Source: Eudoraea adriatica DSM 19308 | GTDB lineage: Bacteria > Bacteroidota > Bacteroidia > Flavobacteriales > Flavobacteriaceae | DNA length: 64,000 nt | Assembly: GCF_000382125.1 (NCBI RefSeq) | Contig: NZ_KB907547.1 | Coordinates: 434,001 to 498,000 of the forward strand | Direction: 5' to 3' | Shown here: positions 56,155 through 64,000 of the stretch, one piece after another | How the letters are laid out: each line of letters starts with the position of its first letter | Position numbering within the stretch: position 1 is the stretch's first letter | Translations under genes and position numbers: made by a program | Notes under the pieces: model-generated | What the model was told of the DNA's origin: nothing | The model's database searches: none | The model's input: only the letters and a program-made list of their open reading frames with translations

Positions 56155-57171
56155 ATGAATCTAAAATATTTTATTCTCCTTGCAGTGGCAGTAGTCATTC
56201 TTATATCCATGGCTTTTACCTATGGAGGAAACGCCAAATCTTCAGGAATTAAAATAAATAAAAATCCTTTTGTTGCTTATTCTCAGGAAATTTCGGGAAG
56301 CGATATTACCATTAAAATGAATCCTGTAAAAGGAGGTGAATTTTTGATGGGCAGTAATGACCACAACGATGATGAAAAGCCTCAGCACAGGGTTTTAGTA
56401 GACGATTTCTGGATGAGTTCATTTGAAATAACCTGGGACCAGTACGAGCTTTTTTTAGAGCGGCAAATTGATACTTTTGGGCTCAAAGATTTGGATGGTG
56501 AGATTGCTATAGATATCGACGCAATATCTTCCGCATCAACGCCATATGTTGATATGAGTCAGGGCATGGGCAAAAAGGGGTATCCCGTAGTAAATATAAC
56601 GCAACACGCGGCATTAACATTTTGCAAATGGCTAAGCGCGAAAACAGGAAAATTCTACAGGCTTCCCACAGAAGCCGAATGGGAGTATGCAGCAAGGGCA
56701 GGTAGCAACTCCTCCTATTATTTTGGGGATAACCCGGCTGAATTAAATTTATATGCATGGTATAAGGATAATAGTGAGGGAAAATATCAAAAAGCGGGTA
56801 CTAAACAACCCAATAAGTTTGGCCTTTATGATATGCACGGCAATGTTTCTGAATGGACCATGGATCAATATGCTCCGGATACTTATGCCAATAGATTGGG
56901 AAAAACCAGCAACAATCCTTTTGTGAAACCAACAAAACTATATCCCAGAACGGTTCGCGGAGGGTCCTGGATGGATCCTGCCATTGCGCTCAGATCATCT
57001 GCCCGCGAAGGATCTTCAGCAGAATGGAAAAGAATTGACCCTCAGATTCCTAAAAGCCGCTGGTGGTTTACCAACGCCCCGAATGTTGGTTTTAGAATTA
57101 TTCGTCCTAAAAAAATTCCTCCAATAGAAGAAATCGAAGCCTATTGGCTTACTGCAATTGATGACTATTAA
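56155..57171 (+). CDS. SUMF1-domain protein without formylglycine-generating cysteines
   Basis: 338 aa. An N-terminal membrane helix or signal peptide (4-24), then a formylglycine-generating-enzyme (SUMF1) fold from about 50: FLMGSNDHNDDEKPQHRVLV, YRLPTEAEWEYAARAGS, GLYDMHGNVSEWTMDQY and TVRGGSWMDPAIALR. True enzymes carry Cys after GGSW and five residues later; here those positions are Met and Leu, and the only cysteine is Cys157. It is therefore probably a binding or structural relative, not a sulfatase activator. Followed 11 bp later by a Tat-exported Gfo/Idh/MocA gene. Confidence 0.9.
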   Translation: MNLKYFILLAVAVVILISMAFTYGGNAKSSGIKINKNPFVAYSQEISGSDITIKMNPVKGGEFLMGSNDHNDDEKPQHRVLVDDFWMSSFEITWDQYELFLERQIDTFGLKDLDGEIAIDIDAISSASTPYVDMSQGMGKKGYPVVNITQHAALTFCKWLSAKTGKFYRLPTEAEWEYAARAGSNSSYYFGDNPAELNLYAWYKDNSEGKYQKAGTKQPNKFGLYDMHGNVSEWTMDQYAPDTYANRLGKTSNNPFVKPTKLYPRTVRGGSWMDPAIALRSSAREGSSAEWKRIDPQIPKSRWWFTNAPNVGFRIIRPKKIPPIEEIEAYWLTAIDDY

Positions 57172-57182
57172 AATCTTTAAAA

Positions 57183-58526
57183 ATGAAAAATGAAAAGCAC
57201 GCCCTGTCCCGTAGAAATTTTTGTAAAAATACTGCAATCGCCGCAGGCGGAATCTTAACTGTACCTTTGGACGTGGCGGCCTCGGCACATGTTCTTGGCG
57301 ATGATTCCATAAAAATTGCGTTGGTTGGCTGCGGTGGAAGGGGTACCGGCGCTGCAGCGCAGGCCCTGAGTACTAAGGAAAATGTAAAATTAGTTGCTAT
57401 GGCCGATGCATTTCAGGATCGTCTTGATAGCTGTTATGACATCTTATCCACGAAATTTGTTGATACGGACAAAATTGCACTTAAAGAAGAAGATAAACAC
57501 CTGGGTTTTGATGGCTACAAAGCAGCAATTGATAAAGCAGATGTAGTAATATTAACAACGCCGCCCGGTTTCAGGCCTCTCCATTTTGAATATGCAGTAA
57601 GTAAAAATAAGCATGTTTTTATGGAAAAACCCGTAGCTACAGATGCCCAGGGTATACGAAGCGTGCTGGAAACTGCCAAAATTGCCAAAACTAAAAAATT
57701 GAATGTTGTTGTTGGGCTGCAACGTCATTATCAAAAGAATTATTTGGCCTGCCTTGAGGAAGTCAGGGCCGACAAAATAGGTCAGATCGTTTCAGGGCAG
57801 GTTTATTGGAACAGTGCAGGGGTATGGGTTAAGGAGCGCCAGGAAAATCAAACAGAAATGGAATATCAAATGCGGAACTGGTATTATTTTAACTGGTTAT
57901 GCGGGGATCATATCGTTGAGCAGCACATTCACAATATCGATGTGGCTAATTGGTTTATCGGGGAGTTCCCGGTGCATGCCCAGGGTATGGGGGGCAGAGA
58001 AGTAAGAAAAGGAAAAGAGTACGGTCAAATATTTGACCATCATTTTGTTGAATTCACATATCCTTCAGGCGCGGTAATATCGAGCCAGTGCAGGCATCAA
58101 AAAGGCTGCTTAGACAATGTCTCCGAAAGTCTTATGGGAACCAAAGGTAAAATCTATTTGGATTCTCAGAATAAAGGAATAATTACCGGCTATAATGGCA
58201 CTAAGATATATGAACATCAGGGGGCTAATGATCCTAATCCCTATCAGACAGAACATGATGTCCTTTTTGATTCCATTAAAAACGGAGGGGTTATAAGTGA
58301 TGCGGAGCATGCTGCAAAAACAACGATGACGGCTATTCTTGGAAGGATGGCAACATATTCGGGTCAATTAATCACCTTTGAAGATGCCTTAAACAAAGGG
58401 AGGAGTATAATGCCAGATGAATATAGCTGGGACGCAATGCCTCCTGTAACGCCAGATGCCGATGGATTTTATCCAATACCCGTGCCGGGAGTTACAAAAG
58501 TGCTGGAAGAAAAGAAAATAAATTAA
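57183..58526 (+). CDS. Gfo/Idh/MocA oxidoreductase with Tat signal
   Basis: 447 aa. Twin-arginine signal SRRNFCKNTAIAAGG at 8-22, so a folded protein is exported to the periplasm. NAD(P)-binding IALVGCGGRGTGAAAQAL (about 45), MEKPVATDAQGIR with the family's catalytic Lys in EKP, and a C-terminal beta-sheet domain (HFVEFTYPSGAVISSQCRHQ). Members oxidise or isomerise sugars, often glycosides. Likely coupled with the SUMF1-domain gene upstream. Its 3' end overlaps the convergent glpD by 4 bp. Confidence 0.93.
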   Translation: MKNEKHALSRRNFCKNTAIAAGGILTVPLDVAASAHVLGDDSIKIALVGCGGRGTGAAAQALSTKENVKLVAMADAFQDRLDSCYDILSTKFVDTDKIALKEEDKHLGFDGYKAAIDKADVVILTTPPGFRPLHFEYAVSKNKHVFMEKPVATDAQGIRSVLETAKIAKTKKLNVVVGLQRHYQKNYLACLEEVRADKIGQIVSGQVYWNSAGVWVKERQENQTEMEYQMRNWYYFNWLCGDHIVEQHIHNIDVANWFIGEFPVHAQGMGGREVRKGKEYGQIFDHHFVEFTYPSGAVISSQCRHQKGCLDNVSESLMGTKGKIYLDSQNKGIITGYNGTKIYEHQGANDPNPYQTEHDVLFDSIKNGGVISDAEHAAKTTMTAILGRMATYSGQLITFEDALNKGRSIMPDEYSWDAMPPVTPDADGFYPIPVPGVTKVLEEKKIN

Positions 58527-60190
58527 ACCCGGTCTATGGAAAAAATGGAATGCTCATGTATTTCCTGCATTATTTTCTCTTTCCACAATAGTATCTGAGA
58601 ATCATCCGACTTAAAAATTGATTTAAATTCTTCCAGAATACGATCTAACAGTAAGGGTATGCTTTCAATATCGAAATATAATCGGCCTGTCCTTCGGATG
58701 AAAAAGTCCATAGGTGAAGTTATCATTTCATAATTGATGCCATAATGAAGTTCCGCTATGGCCATTCTTACATGTGGGTCCTTTTCTTTTTGAATGGAAT
58801 AATCCTGTAAAATGGTTTCCGTTTGCTTTCCATAGGTCGTAACAAGATACCAGGCATCATATTCCGTTAAACCATCTTTTTTTATTCGCTCAAATATTTC
58901 TAAGATATATTTTTTGACGTGTTTATATTTTCTAAAATCATTGCCACATAAAGGAATCTGATCTGTTGTGCATTCGGGGACTTTAATTCCTTCTTCCTCC
59001 TCCATTTTTTTTGACAGCAGGTTAACGACTCTTTCTGCCATCTTGCGATACCCGGTTAGTTTGCCCCCTGCCATACTAATAAGCCCGCTGTCAGAAATGA
59101 ATATTTCATCCTTGCGGGATAATTCCGATGCAGATTTACCTTCTTCATGGATTAAGGGCCTTAAACCTGCCCAGGAGGAAATAATATCATCCATTTCCAA
59201 ATTAATTTTAGGAAACATATTGTTAACTGCGGAAATTAAATACAATGCATCAGCTAAATCTAACTTTATATTGTCTTTATCCTGGTCATAGTTAGTATCG
59301 GTTGTGCCCACATACGTAATTTTACCTCTGGGAATGGCAAAGATCATTCGTCCATCAGGAACATCGAAATATACAGATTGCCTTACGGGTAATTTTTCAA
59401 ATGGAAATACTAAATGGACTCCTTTAGTGAGATGAAGGCGCTTGCCCTTTTTTGAGTTATTTAAACTTCGTAATTCATCTACCCATGGGCCCGCAGCATT
59501 GATTACATATTTTGATTTAATCTTGAATTCATCACCTGTAATACTATCCCTGAAATGAAGTCCTGAAATGATATCCTCTTCATAATCAAAAGCTGTAACC
59601 TCTGCATAGTTTAAAGCTACAGCACCGAATGTAAGGCTAGTCTTAATGTTTTCAATTGTGAGCCTGGCATCATCTGTGCGATATTCTGCATAATATCCGG
59701 CACCTTTTAATTTCTTCTTTGGCAATAGCGGTTCCAGTTCTAATGCCTCTTTCTTTTCAACCATTTTGCGCTTGTCATCGCCAGATACCTGTGCTAAAAT
59801 ATCATATACCTTTAAACCAATAGATGTAAGCCATTTCCCATAAGACCCGCCATCGATTAAAGGAAGTAACATTTTTTCAGGAAGTACCAGATGCGGAGCG
59901 AGTTTATGAACTATTGCCCGTTCCGATCCTACTTCTTTTACCAACCAAAAATCAAACTGTTTAAGATACCGGAGACCACCGTGAATTAACTTTGTAGATT
60001 TACTACTGGTTCCTGAAGCAAAATCCCTTTTTTCAAGTAATGCTACTTTTAGTCCCCTTGAAGCTGCATCCAGTGCTATCCCACCACCCGTTATTCCACC
60101 TCCTATAATTACAAGGTCAAATTTGGTTTTGGTTAGTTTCTGAATGATTTTACTCCTGTCAAGGTTTGAAAATCGCACGTTCTCTTTCAT
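58523..60190 (-). CDS. glpD: FAD-dependent glycerol-3-phosphate dehydrogenase
   Basis: 555 aa from ATG 60190; the in-frame TTG at 60208 is less likely. Dinucleotide motif DLVIIGGGITGGGIALDAAS (about 25-45), KSTKLIHGGLRYLKQF (substrate loop), GKITYVGTTDTNYD and a C-terminal helical domain. Oxidises glycerol-3-phosphate to dihydroxyacetone phosphate, passing electrons to quinone at the inner membrane. TACATTTG at 60234-60227 is a likely -7 element. Convergent with the Gfo/Idh gene. Confidence 0.95.
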   Translation of the reverse strand: MKENVRFSNLDRSKIIQKLTKTKFDLVIIGGGITGGGIALDAASRGLKVALLEKRDFASGTSSKSTKLIHGGLRYLKQFDFWLVKEVGSERAIVHKLAPHLVLPEKMLLPLIDGGSYGKWLTSIGLKVYDILAQVSGDDKRKMVEKKEALELEPLLPKKKLKGAGYYAEYRTDDARLTIENIKTSLTFGAVALNYAEVTAFDYEEDIISGLHFRDSITGDEFKIKSKYVINAAGPWVDELRSLNNSKKGKRLHLTKGVHLVFPFEKLPVRQSVYFDVPDGRMIFAIPRGKITYVGTTDTNYDQDKDNIKLDLADALYLISAVNNMFPKINLEMDDIISSWAGLRPLIHEEGKSASELSRKDEIFISDSGLISMAGGKLTGYRKMAERVVNLLSKKMEEEEGIKVPECTTDQIPLCGNDFRKYKHVKKYILEIFERIKKDGLTEYDAWYLVTTYGKQTETILQDYSIQKEKDPHVRMAIAELHYGINYEMITSPMDFFIRRTGRLYFDIESIPLLLDRILEEFKSIFKSDDSQILLWKEKIMQEIHEHSIFSIDRV

Positions 60191-60336
60191 GTTTTTTTTG
60201 GAATTCAAGGTTACTCAACTTCAATACAAATGTAACGGTTTATAACCCCAATACAGATGCCCTGATTTTAACCAAATGTTATCATTGATTATCTTTACTA
60301 TTAAAGTTTCAGGTGCAAATATCAGAATAGCGTGTT

Positions 60337-60645
60337 TTAGGATAAAGCGGTAAATTCATATTCTCTTTCAACAAGACAGACTCGTATTTTATACCATTTA
60401 TACCATTCTTTTTTCCCCAGTTCCTGAGCCGCCAAATGTTTTAGATTGGATTTCCATTTTGATATAGATTCAAGGTTTTCCCAGTAGCTTATTGATATTC
60501 CAATTTCATCTTTTGCACTCTCAAATCCCAGATAGCCCGGTTGAATTTTAGCCAGTTCTTCCATTTGCCTCGACATTAGGCCATAACCTTTATCACCGGA
60601 AGTTCTGGTGCTGGTAAAAATTACGGCATAATATGGTTTTGTCAT
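60337..60645 (-). CDS. Antibiotic-biosynthesis-monooxygenase-domain protein
   Basis: 102 aa ferredoxin-like ABM fold: PYYAVIFTSTRT, QMEELAKIQPGYLGFESAKD and ISISYWENLESISKWKSNLKH follow the family pattern. Such small dimers oxidise quinones or degrade haem in some members, while many remain uncharacterised; the haem-degrading Asn/Trp set is not obvious here. Six bp after the hypothetical gene upstream, so co-transcribed. Confidence 0.9.
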   Translation of the reverse strand: MTKPYYAVIFTSTRTSGDKGYGLMSRQMEELAKIQPGYLGFESAKDEIGISISYWENLESISKWKSNLKHLAAQELGKKEWYKWYKIRVCLVEREYEFTALS

Positions 60646-60651
60646 GATGGG

Positions 60652-61008
60652 TTACAAAATGAAAGCGCGTTCTACAAAATAATTTACTATAGCCTCTTTC
60701 ATTAGTATGGATTGCTCTCCAGCCTTAAGCGGGGGAAGTGTTTCCTTAACCTTATAATGCGGCCAACCTTCGTCGTCAAAAAACTCAAATTCATAGTATC
60801 CGTAGGGCTCCAACAATTTGCAAATGGCAATATGCATAAGATTAACTTTCTCTTCTTTTTTATAGGTTCTGTGGTATTGACCCAATTCCTGGATACCAAT
60901 GAGGTAAATAATCCCATCTATATCTATTGGATCACCATCGGAAAACCTGTCGGACAGTTTCTCAATGAGTTCTTGCCACCTATCTCTTAACTGACTATCT
61001 CTGCTCAC
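60652..61008 (-). CDS. Conserved hypothetical protein, start GTG
   Basis: 118 aa from GTG 61008 (MSRDSQLRDRWQELIEKLSD); no ATG occurs before residue 60. Acidic, with predicted helices and aromatic patches GYYEFEFFDDEGWPHYKVKE and a helical tail LMKEAIVNYFVERAF. No signal peptide or catalytic motif recognised. I believe similar proteins occur across flavobacteria, but no function is known to me. Immediately upstream of the ABM gene. Confidence 0.85.
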   Translation of the reverse strand: MSRDSQLRDRWQELIEKLSDRFSDGDPIDIDGIIYLIGIQELGQYHRTYKKEEKVNLMHIAICKLLEPYGYYEFEFFDDEGWPHYKVKETLPPLKAGEQSILMKEAIVNYFVERAFIL

Positions 61009-61069
61009 TGTAATTATGGAAAAAGGTGTAAAATCTAAATTTCATCGTGAACCCTTCTTTTGGTAAAAT

Positions 61070-61103
61070 CAAAGGTACAAATCAAAATTCTATATTTGTG
61101 CAA
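61070..61103 (-). promoter_or_regulatory. Divergent promoter region of the hypothetical gene and cvpA
   Basis: Minus strand: TTG (61103-61101), 23 bp, TACCTTTG (61077-61070), for the GTG gene at 61008. Plus strand: a perfect TATATTTG at 61091-61098, 15 bp before the cvpA GTG at 61114, though its nearest TTG is 28 bp away. The plus element argues against cvpA starting upstream at 61060. Confidence 0.45.
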
Positions 61104-61113
61104 ACAAATTTCT

Positions 61114-61608
61114 GTGAATATTCTGGATATTATTTTGGGTTTATTTCTGGTATATGGTCTATATAAAGGACTAAAAAATGGACTCTTCGTTGAAATTGCC
61201 TCTCTAGCTGCCATTATTATTGGGCTTTATGGAGCAATTAAATTTTCGTATTTAACAGGTAGCTACCTTTCCCAAAACATGGATTGGGATGAAACTTACA
61301 TAAAATTGACGGCCTTCATTATCACCTTTCTCGCCATAGTGATTCTGGTCAATATGGCTGGTAAAATACTAACCAAAATTGCAGATTTTGCGATGCTTGG
61401 ATTATTAAACAAAATTGCCGGTGGTCTGTTTGGCGTATTAAAAACTGCTGTTATCCTTGGTACGCTGTTGTATTTCTTTGAAAGTGCGATTCCATCGTTT
61501 GATCCTTTTAAAAATAATATAGTTAAGGAATCCTTACTTTATACCCCGATAAGAGATATTGGGAGCCTGGTTTATGGTAACGTTATAGAGGTATTTAAAG
61601 TCGGATAA
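61114..61608 (+). CDS. cvpA: CvpA-family membrane protein
   Basis: 164 aa from GTG 61114 (MNILDIILGLFLVYGLYKGL), the usual CvpA start; the open frame extends to a TTG at 61060 but that lies upstream of a -7 element. Four membrane helices (about 3-20, 28-45, 63-82, 102-122) and the KNGLFVEIASLAAIIIGLYG segment are typical. Homologues are linked to colicin V production and envelope homeostasis; mechanism unclear. Single gene. Confidence 0.93.
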   Translation: MNILDIILGLFLVYGLYKGLKNGLFVEIASLAAIIIGLYGAIKFSYLTGSYLSQNMDWDETYIKLTAFIITFLAIVILVNMAGKILTKIADFAMLGLLNKIAGGLFGVLKTAVILGTLLYFFESAIPSFDPFKNNIVKESLLYTPIRDIGSLVYGNVIEVFKVG

Positions 61609-61755
61609 TTGGTAAAAAGTGCAGTTCATCGAAAAAAAAAGGTTTTTTATGCGCTCTTTTCATAATTTCTTTAATATTACAAAGCTGATCCCTTAGACAA
61701 GGATGCAGGAGAACTCCCCACTCTTTCCTTACCCTACTTACAGATAGAACACTAT

Positions 61756-62232
61756 ATGAAAATGAGATTGCCTATAGCTATCTCGGTTTTATTTGTATTG
61801 TTGGCTGGATCCTGTAGCCCAGAATCCATAGAAAATACAGATATTCCGAGTCCAGAAAATGCCGTTTTGGTAGAACAGGCTTTATTGGATATTGTCAACG
61901 ACCATAGAACAAGCCTTGGTTATTCCTCATTGCTCTTTAGCACAGTTGCCTATGAGTATGCCAATACGCATACGGACTATATGATTGCCAAAGGCAGTTT
62001 AAGTCATGACAACTTTAGCGCAAGAGCCTCGAGTATTTCCAGCCAGGTAAATGCCGAATATGTGGCTGAAAATGTTGCAAAAGATTACCCGGATGCTGCC
62101 ACAGCTTTAGAAAATTGGCTTCAGAGTCCTAATCATCGCAAAACTATAGAAGGCGAATTTACTCATACGGCGGTAAGCGTAAAACAAGACGCCAGCGGAA
62201 AACTCTATTTTACCCAGTTGTTCTACCGCTAA
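61756..62232 (+). CDS. CAP-domain (SCP/PR1) lipoprotein
   Basis: 158 aa. The signal peptide ends LAGSC, with lipidated Cys20. A bacterial CAP domain (about 38-156) shows the four-residue site: His in NTHTDYM, Glu in AENVA, SLSHDNF with His, and NHRKTI. The fold occurs in extracellular proteins with lipid-binding or hydrolytic roles; the function of bacterial members is mostly unknown. No obvious operon partner. Confidence 0.92.
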   Translation: MKMRLPIAISVLFVLLAGSCSPESIENTDIPSPENAVLVEQALLDIVNDHRTSLGYSSLLFSTVAYEYANTHTDYMIAKGSLSHDNFSARASSISSQVNAEYVAENVAKDYPDAATALENWLQSPNHRKTIEGEFTHTAVSVKQDASGKLYFTQLFYR

Positions 62233-62321
62233 TTTTTTATCCGGAAAAATTTCTTTTAGTACATTTGATAGGAGTATTGCTTTTAATACGATCTAAAAAC
62301 CTCCTTAATACTTAGAAAAAA

Positions 62322-62870
62322 ATGTCTACAAAACCTCCATTTAATCTTTACAAGTGGATTGAAGAAAACAGAGACTTACTTAAACCCCCCGTTGGAAATA
62401 AGAATTTATATAAAGAATCCGGAGACTATATAGTAATGATTGTTGCCGGGCCGAATGCGCGAAAGGATTATCACTACAATGAAACTGAGGAGCTTTTCTT
62501 TCAATTGGAAGGCAATATCGAGGTCCATATACAGCAAGACAAACAAAAAAAAACAATGAAACTGGGGCCTGGAGATATCTACCTGCATCCTGCAAAAATT
62601 CCACATTCTCCTGTCAGGCATGAGGGTTCCATTGGTTTGGTAATAGAGCGTAAGCGAGATCAAATGCAAATTAAGGACGGCCTCCTTTGGTTTTGCGATA
62701 ATTGCAACCACAAACTTTACGAAACATACTTTACATTGCATGACATTGAAAAAGACTTTTTATCGCATTTTAAGTATTTCTATGGTTCTGAAGAGTTAAG
62801 GACCTGTGATAATTGTGGAACCGTTATGCCCGTTGACGACAGGTTTACCGCAAAAGAAGAAAGAACATAA
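62322..62870 (+). CDS. nbaC: 3-hydroxyanthranilate 3,4-dioxygenase
   Basis: 182 aa cupin; opens 3-hydroxyanthranilate in the kynurenine pathway. Iron ligands His51, Glu57 and His95 (YHYNETEE and KIPHSP). Substrate-binding Arg47, Arg99 and Glu109 are in place. The extra C-terminal rubredoxin-like site, Cys125/128 and Cys162/165 (CDNC twice), is that of the longer bacterial and fungal form. Completes a branch started by tryptophan dioxygenase 38 kb away. Followed without a gap by a DUF1304 gene. TACATTTG occurs at 62260-62267. Confidence 0.96.
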   Translation: MSTKPPFNLYKWIEENRDLLKPPVGNKNLYKESGDYIVMIVAGPNARKDYHYNETEELFFQLEGNIEVHIQQDKQKKTMKLGPGDIYLHPAKIPHSPVRHEGSIGLVIERKRDQMQIKDGLLWFCDNCNHKLYETYFTLHDIEKDFLSHFKYFYGSEELRTCDNCGTVMPVDDRFTAKEERT

Positions 62871-63239
62871 ATGAAACTTACAATTGCCATTTTAACCGGG
62901 ATTGTGGCAGTACTGCACTTGTATTTTCTTTGGTTTGAAATGTTTGCCTGGACTACCAGAGGGAAAAAAATATTTAAAAATTTCCCTGAAGATATGTTTG
63001 AGCCAACAAAGTCCCTTGCTGCAAACCAGGGCCTTTACAACGGATTTTTGGCTGCGGGCCTTATATGGGCATTTATAATACAGGATCCTCTATGGAGCAC
63101 AAATATTTCCGTTTTTTTTCTTAGTTGTGTTGCAATTGCCGGCATTTATGGTGCTTTTACGGCAGATAAAAAAATCTTCTTTGTGCAGGGGCTTCCTGCA
63201 TTATTTGCGCTGATCTTAATCTTTATTGATCAGGTCTAA
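62871..63239 (+). CDS. DUF1304 membrane protein
   Basis: 122 aa with four helices (about 3-22, 48-68, 74-92, 99-119). The LHLYFLWFEMFAWTTRGKKI and LAANQGLYNGFLAAGLIW segments are diagnostic of DUF1304. Function unknown. Starts on the base after the 3-hydroxyanthranilate dioxygenase stop, so the two are translationally linked; no catabolic role is implied by the sequence. Confidence 0.9.
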   Translation: MKLTIAILTGIVAVLHLYFLWFEMFAWTTRGKKIFKNFPEDMFEPTKSLAANQGLYNGFLAAGLIWAFIIQDPLWSTNISVFFLSCVAIAGIYGAFTADKKIFFVQGLPALFALILIFIDQV

Positions 63240-63257
63240 GATTCCACAACTTTCGGG

Positions 63258-63286
63258 TTGCATCATCACTATTATTTGTAGCTTTG
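63258..63286 (+). promoter_or_regulatory. Promoter of the aldehyde dehydrogenase gene
   Basis: TTG (63258-63260), 18 bp, TAGCTTTG (63279-63286): full consensus. The start codon is at 63323, giving a leader of about 30 nt. Indicates that the dehydrogenase can be transcribed independently of the dioxygenase and DUF1304 genes. Confidence 0.6.
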
Positions 63287-63322
63287 TCCTAATCTAACAA
63301 ATTATGTTTTAAAAGTTATAAA

Positions 63323-64000
63323 ATGACATTAGTTGCCGTGGATTTTGGAATAGACCAAGCATTGGAAAAATTAGGAATCAAGGAAACCAATAATGGTACC
63401 TCAACAGGATCGGATTATTTTTCCTCCGGGGAAATTATCGATTCTTATTCTCCGGTTGATGGCGCTTTAATTGGTAAAGTAAAAAGCACCTCGCTAAATG
63501 ATTATGAAAAAGTAATTGAAACTGCCACTGAAGCCTTTCAAATCTGGCGAAAAAAACCTGCCCCTCAAAGGGGTGAAATTATTCGTCAGTTTGGTGATAA
63601 ACTACGCGAGCTAAAGGAGCCTTTAGGCAAGCTGGTTTCCTATGAAATGGGGAAATCTTATCAGGAAGGTCTTGGTGAAGTCCAGGAAATGATAGATATA
63701 TGCGATTTTGCTGTTGGCCTTTCACGTCAATTACATGGGCTTACCATGCATTCGGAAAGACCCGGGCATCGTATGTATGAACAATACCATCCTTTGGGAA
63801 TTGTAGGTATAATTTCTGCTTTTAATTTCCCGGTTGCCGTGTGGGCCTGGAATACGGCACTCGCATGGATTTGTGGGGATGTATGCGTATGGAAACCATC
63901 AGAAAAAACGCCACTTTGCGGCATAGCCTGTCAAAATATAGCCGCTGAAGTATTTAAGGCAAATGGACTTCCGGAAGGTATCTCTTGTTTGATAAACGGG
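63323..64000 (+). CDS. Aldehyde dehydrogenase, ALDH7-like, N-terminal part (cut by window edge)
   Basis: 226 codons from ATG 63323 (MTLVAVDFGIDQALEKLGIK); the frame stays open to the window end. HPLGIVGIISAFNFPVAVWA and DVCVWKPSEKTPL are typical of the NAD-binding region of ALDH7 (alpha-aminoadipic semialdehyde dehydrogenase, the lysine/pipecolate branch). The catalytic Cys lies beyond the window. Placement near 3-hydroxyanthranilate dioxygenase makes 2-aminomuconate semialdehyde another possible substrate, though that enzyme belongs to another subfamily. Confidence 0.92.
   Translation, partial: MTLVAVDFGIDQALEKLGIKETNNGTSTGSDYFSSGEIIDSYSPVDGALIGKVKSTSLNDYEKVIETATEAFQIWRKKPAPQRGEIIRQFGDKLRELKEPLGKLVSYEMGKSYQEGLGEVQEMIDICDFAVGLSRQLHGLTMHSERPGHRMYEQYHPLGIVGIISAFNFPVAVWAWNTALAWICGDVCVWKPSEKTPLCGIACQNIAAEVFKANGLPEGISCLING

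Noticed and set aside
56155-57171. Genuine formylglycine-generating enzyme
   Set aside because: Both catalytic cysteine positions are replaced, and no sulfatase gene is nearby.

Overview
The window is chromosomal DNA from a member of the Bacteroidota, most likely a (marine) Flavobacteriaceae. Evidence: an AT-rich base composition; four TonB-dependent receptors, three with an N-terminal carboxypeptidase-regulatory-like domain; weak Shine-Dalgarno sequences with frequent TTG/GTG starts; promoters fitting the Bacteroidota pattern TTG-N17-23-TAnnTTTG; a long type-2-like IleS; a DksA-like protein lacking most zinc ligands; and tryptophan/tyrosine catabolic dioxygenases. The genes are intact and densely packed. 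I saw no rRNA, tRNA, CRISPR array, prophage, transposase or insertion sequence. The window is cut inside an aldo/keto reductase on the left and an aldehyde dehydrogenase on the right.

Layout. 0-9.8 kb: aldo/keto reductase, exonuclease III, a siderophore-type TonB receptor, GlyRS, a membrane coiled-coil protein, ComF, an Ig-like lipoprotein, an omega-amidase-like nitrilase and an ankyrin protein. 9.9-15.3 kb: a possible nucleic-acid scavenging locus (TonB receptor, DUF5689/lamin-tail lipoprotein, and a divergent secreted EEP-family nuclease). 15.3-19.7 kb: DUF1080 protein, four-helix membrane protein and a large Oar-like TonB receptor. 19.8-26.2 kb: a minus-strand series HPPD, DUF3108, tryptophan 2,3-dioxygenase, M23 peptidase, glucose-6-phosphate isomerase. 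26.4-32.1 kb: patatin/Omp85-like protein, UvrC, 5-formyl-THF cyclo-ligase, LspA. 32.3-42.1 kb: DksA-like protein, IleS, a haem-type TonB receptor, RecO, GdhA and a trans-sulfuration PLP enzyme.

42.1-50.9 kb: small accessory and transport genes (DUF3298 lipoprotein, DinB, ArsC/Spx-like, EamA, nitronate monooxygenase, bestrophin, YheT hydrolase, cytochrome c lipoprotein, SIMPL, SulP). 50.9-60.2 kb: a carbohydrate and glycerol-phosphate region (PhyH-type dioxygenase divergent from an AraC regulator plus a GH2 beta-glucuronidase, then GpsA, a SUMF1-domain protein without formylglycine-generating cysteines, a Tat-exported Gfo/Idh/MocA protein and GlpD). 60.3-64 kb: a monooxygenase-like protein with a conserved hypothetical, CvpA, a CAP-domain lipoprotein, 3-hydroxyanthranilate dioxygenase, DUF1304 and an ALDH7-like dehydrogenase.

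Most of the window is housekeeping and typical of the lineage. The observations most worth following are the receptor/lamin-tail/nuclease locus, a 17-bp motif repeated next to two terminator hairpins 30 kb apart, a 28-codon membrane microprotein candidate, the cysteine-less SUMF1/Gfo-Idh pair and the glucuronidase locus.
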